Shown in pieces: positions 1 through 4,481 of a stretch of DNA of 6,110 nucleotides. The stretch's first letter is position 1; each line of letters starts with the position of its first letter. The notes beneath the pieces were generated by a model. It made no database searches, had not been told where the DNA came from, and saw only the letters and a list, made by a program, of their open reading frames with translations. The translations under genes were made by a program, and so were the position numbers. The DNA lies in assembly GCA_003136075.1 (NCBI GenBank), contig PNBP01000058.1:1042-7151 (forward strand), written 5' to 3'. This stretch comes from Methanoregula sp. GTDB taxonomy: Archaea > Halobacteriota > Methanomicrobia > Methanomicrobiales > Methanospirillaceae.

Positions 1-1113
1 GCCCAGATCCGGGAATTCATTGCAGAACTCCGGTCCTGCAAGAACATCAGCGCCGGGCGGGCGAACAAACTCACCTTCACGCTTATTACCTGGCGCAGGT
101 TCATCGGGCCGTTTGCTGACAATCCTATTGGTGATCTTTATGCTGCAATCCCTGAGTTGAGAAATGCAAAGAGCCGCCGTGAGACGCCATTCAAACAGAA
201 CACCATCAGCGATTTCATCGCCATCCTCAAACAGTTTTACCTCTGGATGATAGACAACAAATATTCCCCCCTCACCGAAAGTAAAATCCACAAACTCCGG
301 ACCCCGCCCAAGGACACCATGACCAAGGTGGCCGCAGACCTGCTGACTCCGGATGAGATCACCGCGATGATGAAGGCATGCACCCGGACCATTGACCGGG
401 CCATTGTCATGAGCCTGTATGAAGGCGGGTTCCGTATCGGTGAGATCGGGACCATGACCTGGGGAGATCTCACGTTCGACAAATACGGTGTCATCGCGAA
501 CGTGAACTTCAAGACCAACATGCCCCGGTATGTCCGGCTCATCATGTCCCGGGAATACCTGGCGCAGTGGCGAGCCTGCTACAAGCCGGACCCAAGTGGG
601 GAGAGGCTGGTCTTTATCAACGAACGCGGCAAGCCGCTCATCCATGCAACCATCAACAAGCGGCTCAAGTGTATCGCGAAAACTGCCGGTATCCGCAAGC
701 ACATCACGCCCCATGTCTTCCGCCACAGCCGCATCACGCATCTCATCAAGGAAGGCGTGCCCGAGAGCGTGATCAAGCTCATGATGTGGGGCAACATCAG
801 TACTGATATGTTCCGGACCTACGCCCATCTCACCGGGCAGGACATCGACTCCGCGATGCTCAAGTCATACGGCATCAGCGTCACGGATAACAACAGCAAT
901 GCATCACGGCTGGAGCCCTGTCAGTGCCCGCATTGTAAAAAGATCAATCCTCCGGTCTCGAACTATTGCGTTTCCTGCGGCCAGAGTCTTACGAGTGTTG
1001 TGATCGATACTGATGAGGGCATCCAGCAAAGCGTCTTACGGGACAACCCGGATATCCTGCGGCAACTCATTGATGAAAAGATTGAGGATATGAAGCGGAA
1101 AGGGGAACTCTGA
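1..1113 (+). CDS. Tyrosine recombinase (XerC/D-like phage-type integrase) with C-terminal zinc ribbon, 5'-truncated by window edge
   Basis: This is a site-specific DNA recombinase, likely the integrase of a provirus or integrated element. The frame is open from base 1, so the start lies outside the window; the TTG at 157 is an internal leucine codon, not a start. The visible part has 370 residues. An N-terminal SAM-like core-binding domain covers about residues 1-100 and the catalytic domain about 115-280. Catalytic residues can be placed: Arg145 in GGFRIGE, a probable Lys171 in NFKTN, His238 and Arg241 in HVFRHS, Trp263 in MMWGN (the His/Trp position) and the Tyr274 nucleophile in FRTYAHL. 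A CPHC...CVSC zinc ribbon follows (Cys309, 312, 323, 326), then a charged helical tail. All catalytic positions are intact, so the enzyme should be active. Its GC-rich codons differ from the AT-rich genes that follow. The family call is firm; which element it moves is unknown. Confidence 0.93.
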   Translation, partial: AQIREFIAELRSCKNISAGRANKLTFTLITWRRFIGPFADNPIGDLYAAIPELRNAKSRRETPFKQNTISDFIAILKQFYLWMIDNKYSPLTESKIHKLRTPPKDTMTKVAADLLTPDEITAMMKACTRTIDRAIVMSLYEGGFRIGEIGTMTWGDLTFDKYGVIANVNFKTNMPRYVRLIMSREYLAQWRACYKPDPSGERLVFINERGKPLIHATINKRLKCIAKTAGIRKHITPHVFRHSRITHLIKEGVPESVIKLMMWGNISTDMFRTYAHLTGQDIDSAMLKSYGISVTDNNSNASRLEPCQCPHCKKINPPVSNYCVSCGQSLTSVVIDTDEGIQQSVLRDNPDILRQLIDEKIEDMKRKGEL

Positions 1114-1130
1114 TTTTTTTTATTTTTTAT
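1114..1130 (+). terminator. T-run terminator after the integrase gene
   Basis: Directly after the TGA stop (1111-1113) comes a run of eight T, an A, then six more T. Archaeal RNA polymerase terminates on such T-rich tracts without a strong hairpin, and none is seen here. It separates the integrase from the AT-rich genes downstream. Confidence 0.55.
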
Positions 1131-1263
1131 ATGGCCATAACTATCGAATATCACAAATCCTTTCTTCATTACACCAAAAAAATATGAAACTGTTAAAAAA
1201 TATGAGGGGTGATAAGGAAGATTTTGTTAAAATTGCAGAAAATCCGGTCAAAAAACAGCAGAA

Positions 1264-1273
1264 CTAAATAATT
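1264..1273 (+). promoter_or_regulatory. Candidate TATA box for the HNH gene
   Basis: CTAAATAATT is centred about 25 bases before the ATG at 1294, the distance expected between an archaeal TATA box and the start of a leaderless transcript. No Shine-Dalgarno site precedes that ATG, which fits leaderless initiation. The region is AT-rich throughout, so a chance match is possible. Confidence 0.35.
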
Positions 1274-1293
1274 TCTATTTTCTATGATCACTT

Positions 1294-1668
1294 ATGGTTA
1301 CTAAGTTAGAATGGGATGTAATTAAGAAACGGGGCTGTGCTGTATGCGGAAAAAGTGATGTAGCTGTTGGCGGTCTGGAAAAAGCTCATTTGAAGGCAAA
1401 ATCAAAAAATGGAACACAGGTTATTCCGATGTGTCCAACCCATCATAAAAAATTCGATAAAGGACTATTAAAGGATTCAGAACTGGAAAAAATTGGAATC
1501 GATCCAGAAAAGTATAAAAAATATCTTCCAAAAAAAGGGTCAGGTACTTCGAAACCAAAAACTGCAATAGAAGAATATGAGAAAGCCCAAAAAGAAACGG
1601 CAAAGAAAATGAAAAAGGCTAATGATGAAACCAAAAAGATATTTGGACGTAGATTGGGACTCATTTAG
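1294..1668 (+). CDS. HNH-type zinc-finger protein (putative HNH endonuclease, possibly degenerate)
   Basis: The 124-residue product has the layout of a small HNH/treble-clef nuclease. A CAVC knuckle (Cys15, Cys18) comes first, then AHLKAK with the first HNH histidine (His32), then a glycine turn (NGT, 39-41). QVIPMCPTHH follows, supplying Cys47 and His50/His51. In HNH proteins the position five before the second cysteine knuckle is usually Asn (N-L-x-P-L-C); here it is Gln42, so catalysis may be weakened or altered. Residues 86-124 form a lysine- and glutamate-rich, probably helical tail. The ATG at 1294 is chosen because an in-frame stop lies just upstream (1285-1287). There is no Shine-Dalgarno site, so translation is probably leaderless. 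The gene is AT-rich, unlike the integrase before it. It stands alone between two T-rich terminator-like tracts. The fold call is fairly safe; nuclease activity is inference. Confidence 0.75.
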   Translation: MVTKLEWDVIKKRGCAVCGKSDVAVGGLEKAHLKAKSKNGTQVIPMCPTHHKKFDKGLLKDSELEKIGIDPEKYKKYLPKKGSGTSKPKTAIEEYEKAQKETAKKMKKANDETKKIFGRRLGLI

Positions 1669-1740
1669 GTTATGCAATAATTCATTGTTTTGAAAAACTC
1701 ATCCATTATAATCCAAATCTTGATAAATTGAATAAACTCG

Positions 1741-1757
1741 ATTTTTTGTTTTTTTGT
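1741..1757 (+). terminator. T-rich terminator after the HNH gene
   Basis: A tract of nearly continuous T, broken only by single bases, lies about 75 bases past the HNH stop codon. It resembles archaeal T-run termination signals. The whole interval is AT-rich, which limits confidence. Confidence 0.4.
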
Positions 1758-1850
1758 TGAAATTCCAGCGGGATAAATTATCAATTCTTTATAGCACCAT
1801 TTGGGTTACGTTTCTGGATATTTTATTTCAATACTATTCGGTCTTTTCTT

Positions 1851-1904
1851 CCATCAACATTGCGGCCCCACCATTCAACAATCATCCGAGCAAGAGGTTG
1901 ATGG
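1851..1904. repeat. 8-bp inverted repeat with 38-base spacer
   Basis: CCATCAAC at 1851-1858 is perfectly complementary to GTTGATGG at 1897-1904. It lies upstream of the promoter of the phosphoesterase unit. It could be a distal operator half-site pair, the stem of a structured RNA, or chance. Confidence 0.4.
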
Positions 1905-1919
1905 GATAATTGAGGAGAA

Positions 1920-1935
1920 TATGCAAATTTGCATA
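1920..1935. promoter_or_regulatory. Perfect 16-bp palindrome, candidate operator
   Basis: TATGCAAATTTGCATA reads the same on both strands without a spacer. It ends 46 bases before the ATG at 1982, just upstream of the putative TATA box. A dyad of this size at this position fits the binding site of a dimeric helix-turn-helix regulator. No regulator gene is recognised in the window, so the binding factor is unknown. Confidence 0.5.
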
Positions 1936-1940
1936 ACGAT

Positions 1941-1971
1941 TAACAAGTTTTTTTATAATTCAAACTTGTTA
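1941..1971. promoter_or_regulatory. 10-bp inverted repeat flanking the TATA box of the phosphoesterase unit
   Basis: TAACAAGTTT (1941-1950) and AAACTTGTTA (1962-1971) are perfect reverse complements around an 11-base spacer. The spacer contains TTTATAAT (1953-1960), a TATA-like box about 26 bases before the ATG at 1982. That is the correct spacing for a leaderless start. A protein bound to both arms would cover the TATA box and block TBP, so this looks like a repressor-controlled promoter. The repeat and spacing are seen directly; repression is inferred. Confidence 0.55.
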
Positions 1972-1981
1972 TCTCATATTA

Positions 1982-2254
1982 ATGGGATTTCAGTTTAATC
2001 TCAAAAAAGCACTTGGGCATGAAACAGAATACGAAGAACCGTATCCATATGAAGTTCATCAATCTCTAAAAAATTTAGACGTGATGTTCGAAGAAGATTT
2101 TTCACTAAATGAGCCCCAATTTTCAATGGAATATATAAAAAACAAAGAAGTTGAAGCGCCCACTCATTGGGTTTACAAAAATGTGGCTGATCCTATTGAA
2201 ATGAATTATCGAAATGGATCATACACATTTAATTCAATTCCGGAATTATGGTAA
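1982..2254 (+). CDS. Acidic 90-residue orphan protein, first gene of the phosphoesterase unit
   Basis: I do not recognise this protein. It is rich in Glu, Asp, Tyr and Phe. It starts with a short basic/amphipathic segment (MGFQFNLKKALG) and has an acidic middle (about residues 14-60, with EYEEPYPYE and FEEDF). No cysteine pairs, membrane segment or catalytic signature can be seen. The ATG at 1982 has no Shine-Dalgarno site but lies at leaderless distance from the TATA-like box at 1953-1960. Its TAA stop is followed after a single base by the ATG of the 2H phosphoesterase, so the two genes are almost certainly cotranscribed and probably translationally coupled. An acidic partner, inhibitor or adaptor of the enzymes downstream is one possibility, but nothing in the sequence proves it. 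The codons are AT-rich like its two partners. Confidence 0.65.
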   Translation: MGFQFNLKKALGHETEYEEPYPYEVHQSLKNLDVMFEEDFSLNEPQFSMEYIKNKEVEAPTHWVYKNVADPIEMNYRNGSYTFNSIPELW

Positions 2255-2255
2255 T

Positions 2256-2969
2256 ATGGACGACGCACATTATTTAATTGAGTATCGCTTTCAGGGTTCT
2301 TTGAAATACGATATACGGAGTATGATTAATCATCTCCAAAAGAGGTTCCATTTACCTTCAGATAAAGAATTCCCCCACATCACTCTCGCCGGTGGCTTTA
2401 CCACCAATAATGAAAAACAACTCCTGAAGGATTTTGATTCAATATGTTCGAAAACACCCCTGAGTAAATTTACGATAGACGGGTTTGGATACTTCGAAAA
2501 TAAGACCGGAGTTATTTTTATCAATATTAAACCGAGTGAAAATCTAAAAATATTTCGCTGGACTGTTGCACAAACTATCTCAAGGTATTGTAAATTAAGA
2601 GAGTTTGATTATAAACCGGATTTTAAATTTCATGCAACATTATTAATGAATTTAAATGATTATGATTTTTCCAAGATAAAAAAATATATTGATACAGTCA
2701 CGGAACCGCAATATGAACAAATTTTAATTCGAGTCACAATTCTTAAAAACAGCCGAATATTGTGCGAATATGATTTTCTTCAAAGACGTTTGTTAAACAG
2801 AACCGAAGCTCTTTCGGAAAGAGAACTGACAAAAACATTTCATCTCCTTAAAGAGTTCTTTAGAGGGAATTACGATCCGAATGTAGGATCTGCCCCAAAG
2901 AAAATAATCAAACAAGAATCGTGGCTTAGTAAAATCCCATTTATTGGTAAATTATTTTCGGGAAGGTAA
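2256..2969 (+). CDS. 2H phosphoesterase (LigT / 2'-5' RNA ligase superfamily) with C-terminal extension
   Basis: The 237-residue product has both hallmark motifs of the 2H superfamily: HITL at residues 41-44 (in PHITLAGGF) and HATL at 126-129 (in KFHATLLMN). These supply the two histidines and two threonines that line the active site. The segment near 160-174 (VTILKNSRILCEYDF) matches the closing strand of this fold. Known members hydrolyse 2',3'-cyclic phosphates, ADP-ribose 1'',2''-cyclic phosphate or 2'-5' linkages, or degrade cyclic nucleotide signals; the substrate here is unknown. The usual domain is about 180 residues, so residues 182-237 are an extra helical, basic tail ending in WLSKIPFIGKLF. 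I chose ATG 2256, one base after the upstream stop, over ATG 2214, which would overlap the 90-residue gene and add 14 residues before the fold. The next gene starts 4 bases after its stop. Confidence 0.88.
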   Translation: MDDAHYLIEYRFQGSLKYDIRSMINHLQKRFHLPSDKEFPHITLAGGFTTNNEKQLLKDFDSICSKTPLSKFTIDGFGYFENKTGVIFINIKPSENLKIFRWTVAQTISRYCKLREFDYKPDFKFHATLLMNLNDYDFSKIKKYIDTVTEPQYEQILIRVTILKNSRILCEYDFLQRRLLNRTEALSERELTKTFHLLKEFFRGNYDPNVGSAPKKIIKQESWLSKIPFIGKLFSGR

Positions 2970-2973
2970 AAAG

Positions 2974-3540
2974 ATGGAAACTCCGCGAATTTTTATTATT
3001 TCTGATTTGCACCTCGAACATGCGAATATCATGAAATATTGTCATAGGGACCAATTTGAGGATGTCCATCAGATGAATTATGAGATGGTTTCGCGATGGA
3101 ACCAAACAGTTGGTAAATTTGATACTGTTTATTTTCTTGGCGATTTGGTTTTTTCCAAGGATAAAGGGAGAAATATCAGAGGATGGTTGCACAAATTAAA
3201 TGGAATAAAGATTTTCATTTGGGGAAACCACGACACTTACCTAAAATGTAAACTTCCATTCCTTGTGATAAAATTCAATGGGGAGCCTCTTCTTCTCGTA
3301 CACAGTGAAGACCCTGATGGAGGGCATAACAAGGAAACATTGGCTCATACAGATGTTGGTAAAATCTTAACAGAGTGGAAAGAAACACCCTGGTGGATAA
3401 TTCACGGTCACCATCACAATAACAATCTGCAAAAACACCCTTTGATAAATAATGAATCCCGCATGATAAATGTCAGCGCGGAATTGTTAGATTACCGTCC
3501 AATTGAATTGGAAAAACTTTTAGCTATGAGAAAACTTTGA
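2974..3540 (+). CDS. Calcineurin-like metallophosphoesterase
   Basis: The 188-residue protein shows the full metal-binding set of the family. It has D11-x-H13 in SDLHLEH, D57 in GDLVF, GNHD at 84-87, His110 in LLVHSE, and His144 and His146 in HGHHHN, with the closing NVSAELLDYRPI near 166-177. The N-terminal pattern, with KYC, EM-like NYEM and RWN before GD, is typical of the small stand-alone phosphoesterases of the COG4186 type. Such enzymes use two metal ions to cleave phosphomono- or phosphodiesters; the substrate of this one is unknown. The ATG at 2974 is preferred over 2944 because GGAAGGT at 2961-2967 sits 6 bases before it, and 2944 would overlap the 2H gene. The tight spacing puts it in the same transcript as the 2H phosphoesterase, so sequential action on one nucleotide product is plausible but inferred. 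Confidence 0.9.
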   Translation: METPRIFIISDLHLEHANIMKYCHRDQFEDVHQMNYEMVSRWNQTVGKFDTVYFLGDLVFSKDKGRNIRGWLHKLNGIKIFIWGNHDTYLKCKLPFLVIKFNGEPLLLVHSEDPDGGHNKETLAHTDVGKILTEWKETPWWIIHGHHHNNNLQKHPLINNESRMINVSAELLDYRPIELEKLLAMRKL

Positions 3541-3554
3541 GTTCAGATCGGGCT

Positions 3555-3567
3555 TAAATGTTTTTTT
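3555..3567 (+). terminator. T-run terminator after the phosphoesterase unit
   Basis: Seven consecutive T at 3561-3567, about 20 bases after the stop codon, fit an archaeal T-tract terminator closing the 1982-3540 transcript. There is no clear stem before it. Confidence 0.45.
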
Positions 3568-3576
3568 GAAAGGGAC

Positions 3577-3655
3577 TGTCAAAATTTGCGGCACCTCCCG
3601 CCTCCCAAATATATTTCGACCACAATGTTCATCTGATTGTGCAAATTGTCAAAAT
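3577..3655. repeat. Direct and inverted repeats in the 3541-3787 intergenic region
   Basis: TGTCAAAAT occurs at 3577-3585 and again at 3647-3655. Between them, CACAAT (3621-3626) and ATTGTG (3636-3641) form a 6-bp inverted repeat with a 9-base spacer. The elements are short and each could be chance. Their clustering in a gene-free interval between two transcription units of different composition makes a regulatory or junction role possible. Confidence 0.3.
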
Positions 3656-3676
3656 ATTTTAGCCGCGCACCACTTT

Positions 3677-3690
3677 TTTTTCGCGAAAAA
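3677..3690. repeat. Perfect 14-bp palindrome TTTTTCGCGAAAAA
   Basis: Five T, CGCG and five A form an uninterrupted palindrome, extended on the left by three more T. It lies about 100 bases upstream of the ATG at 3788, beyond the TATA boxes. It could be an operator for the right-hand genes or a remnant of an element junction. Confidence 0.35.
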
Positions 3691-3754
3691 CGGGCAAATC
3701 AGTTAACTTTGTACGCCTAAAAGCAGCCAGCTAACCCGCTGGTTCAGATAACCC

Positions 3755-3780
3755 TATAAACAACCGCGCATTTATAAAAT
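3755..3780 (+). promoter_or_regulatory. Two TATA-like boxes before the 80-residue gene
   Basis: TATAAA at 3755-3760 is centred about 30 bases before the ATG at 3788, which would start a transcript at or just before the codon. A second box, TTTATAAAAT (3771-3780), is too close for that start and would initiate inside the gene. No Shine-Dalgarno site is present, so the first box with leaderless translation is the simpler reading. Confidence 0.45.
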
Positions 3781-3787
3781 ATTTACA

Positions 3788-4030
3788 ATGCTCTGGGAAT
3801 TCTTCAAAACGACGAGCGCTCGGATAAAGGCGGCAGCAAAATCCGTCAAAACAAAATTCCTTGTTTTGATCGGCCAGCCTGAACCCGAGGCTCCGGAAAA
3901 ATACCCGGTCCAGAAGAACAACTACACGTCCGAAACCCGGCGTGCAATGAATAAGGGTCAGTGGTGCAGACAGACGAGCAGCCACGCCCCTATCTTTTCG
4001 CTCTTCACCTATTTTGGTGATCGTCAGTAG
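3788..4030 (+). CDS. Small basic hypothetical protein (80 residues)
   Basis: I do not recognise this protein. The N-terminal 25 residues are basic and amphipathic (MLWEFFKTTSARIKAAAKSVK). A short hydrophobic patch follows (FLVLIG), then a proline/glutamate-rich turn (QPEPEAPEKYP) and a polar C-terminal half. No membrane anchor or known motif is clear. The ATG has no Shine-Dalgarno site but lies at leaderless distance from TATAAA at 3755-3760, which is the main support. The first 55 codons look like the GC-rich genes downstream; the last 25 look less typical, so the C-terminus may be altered or degraded. It is separated from the next gene by 176 bases containing two hairpin-type repeats, and may be a separate transcript from the operon at 4207. 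The opposite-strand frame over the same bases has no comparable start signals. Confidence 0.45.
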   Translation: MLWEFFKTTSARIKAAAKSVKTKFLVLIGQPEPEAPEKYPVQKNNYTSETRRAMNKGQWCRQTSSHAPIFSLFTYFGDRQ

Positions 4031-4047
4031 CATCAGATAACCTGCTG

Positions 4048-4075
4048 TCGGATTTCTTTCATGGCGTTTGTCCGA
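4048..4075. repeat. Hairpin-type repeat, copy 1 (CGGA...CATGGC...TCCG)
   Basis: TCGGA at 4048-4052 pairs with TCCGA at 4071-4075, and CATGGC (4060-4065) sits in the loop. Flanking bases can extend the stem: CTGTCGGA (4045-4052) against TCCGATAG (4071-4078) gives eight pairs with one G-T wobble. The same layout recurs 64 bases downstream. Confidence 0.45.
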
Positions 4076-4111
4076 TAGGTCACCTGCCGTTTCGAGAAAA
4101 ACGGTGCATGA

Positions 4112-4138
4112 CCGGACAATAGCCATGGCTCTATCCGG
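4112..4138. repeat. Hairpin-type repeat, copy 2 (CGGA...CATGGC...TCCG)
   Basis: CCGGA at 4112-4116 pairs with TCCGG at 4134-4138 around a 10-bp palindrome AGCCATGGCT (4121-4130). The distance from CGGA to CATGGC (11 bases) is identical to copy 1, and the distance from CATGGC to TCCG is 10 instead of 11. The two copies therefore look related, as paired operators or RNA hairpins ahead of the right-hand operon. Confidence 0.45.
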
Positions 4139-4206
4139 CCCGGCAGAGAGAAATTTTCAAAATTCAGGGAACGTGGTTGAACAAGAAACACAACACTGGT
4201 GAAAAA

Positions 4207-4365
4207 ATGCAGAACGGGATTGTTCGTGAACCCCTGCGGGTCACGCAGGAAGCCGTAGACGCGTACGAGAAGCGGTCCGGTTTCTATGGTATCGGCAAGA
4301 AAATGGTTGAACACGGTCGCTGGAAGATCGTTACAAAAGAGGAGGCACCATGCAGGCACAGTTAG
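4207..4365 (+). CDS. Small hypothetical protein (52 residues), first gene of the right-hand operon
   Basis: I do not recognise this protein. It is basic and polar, with a probable helix over REPLRVTQEAVDAYEKR followed by GFYGIGKKMVEHGRWKIV, and has no cysteine motif or membrane segment. The ATG at 4207 is chosen because GGTGA (4198-4202) lies 4 bases before it and can pair with the archaeal 16S tail. The alternative TTG at 4177 would add ten residues and has no such site. Its 3' end overlaps the next small gene by 16 bases, and the strong Shine-Dalgarno site of that gene lies within its last codons. This is the pattern of translational coupling seen through the rest of the operon. It could be a small DNA-binding or adaptor protein, but nothing specific supports that. 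Confidence 0.55.
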   Translation: MQNGIVREPLRVTQEAVDAYEKRSGFYGIGKKMVEHGRWKIVTKEEAPCRHS

Positions 4366-4481
4366 TTGGCAGCTCACAGGCGAAACTTACCCAGTCATGC
4401 CGTGAAACTGCCAAACATAATTTTGTTTCTGACTTTATATCCCTCACTGAATGGACACGAACGACCGGAGGAGAAGCATGA
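4350..4481 (+). CDS. Very small hypothetical protein (43 residues), translationally coupled to the next gene
   Basis: This short gene is supported by signals rather than homology. A near-perfect Shine-Dalgarno site, GAGGAGG at 4339-4345, lies 4 bases before ATG 4350. The frame stays open to TGA 4479-4481, which overlaps the ATG of the following gene as ATGA. The product starts MQAQLVGSSQAKLTQS and ends TRTTGGEA; it is polar, Thr/Ser-rich, and has one Cys and one Trp. No known family is evident. Its last codons carry the GGAGGAG site used by the next gene, so it may serve partly as a leader cistron coupling translation of the 52-residue and 122-residue genes. It is unclear whether the peptide itself matters. 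Confidence 0.5.
   Translation: MQAQLVGSSQAKLTQSCRETAKHNFVSDFISLTEWTRTTGGEA

Larger units (their letters stand above)
1669..1981. other. 313-base AT-rich non-coding region rich in inverted repeats
   Basis: I see no convincing gene here. The stretch holds the T-tract at 1741-1757, a small GATAA-A-TTATC palindrome (1772-1782), an 8-bp inverted repeat CCATCAAC/GTTGATGG (1851-1858 and 1897-1904), the 16-bp palindrome at 1920-1935 and the 10-bp inverted repeat at 1941-1971. The last two crowd the start of the downstream three-gene unit and look regulatory. An open frame from TTG 1801 to 1998 runs into the next gene and has no ribosome binding site. Confidence 0.6.

Noticed and set aside
157..159. 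TTG as the start of the integrase gene
   Set aside because: The same frame is open back to base 1 and encodes a typical core-binding domain, so this is an internal Leu codon of a gene entering from the left.
1184..1267. 27-codon open frame (MKLLKNMRGDKEDF...) between the integrase and HNH genes
   Set aside because: There is no ribosome site or clear promoter, and it is too short to judge. It could be a microprotein or a gene remnant but cannot be supported.
1801..1998. 65-residue frame starting TTG with a hydrophobic N-terminus
   Set aside because: It has a weak start codon and no Shine-Dalgarno site, overlaps the start of the 1982 gene and runs through the palindromes. The hydrophobic stretch is what T-rich DNA encodes by chance.
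2214..2255. Upstream ATG extending the 2H phosphoesterase by 14 residues
   Set aside because: It overlaps the 90-residue gene, and the extra residues precede the first strand of the fold. ATG 2256 directly after the stop is the better start.
3738..3754. GCTGGTTCAGATAACCC as a tRNA T-arm or att-site remnant
   Set aside because: The TTCAGAT resembles a T-loop, but the flanking bases do not pair as a T-stem and no acceptor, D or anticodon arm is present.
3744..4042. 10-base direct repeat TCAGATAACC at 3744-3753 and 4033-4042
   Set aside because: It is short, the flanks do not match and there is no structural context. Chance is likely, though it happens to bracket the 80-residue gene.
3731..4126. 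131-residue minus-strand frame opposite the 80-residue gene
   Set aside because: It has no recognisable motif and no start signals on that strand, and it spans the TATA boxes and dyad repeats of the plus-strand genes.
4125..4202. 25-codon frame ending just before the 52-residue gene
   Set aside because: It has no convincing ribosome site, and its ATG is the centre of the CATGGC dyad, which explains that sequence better.
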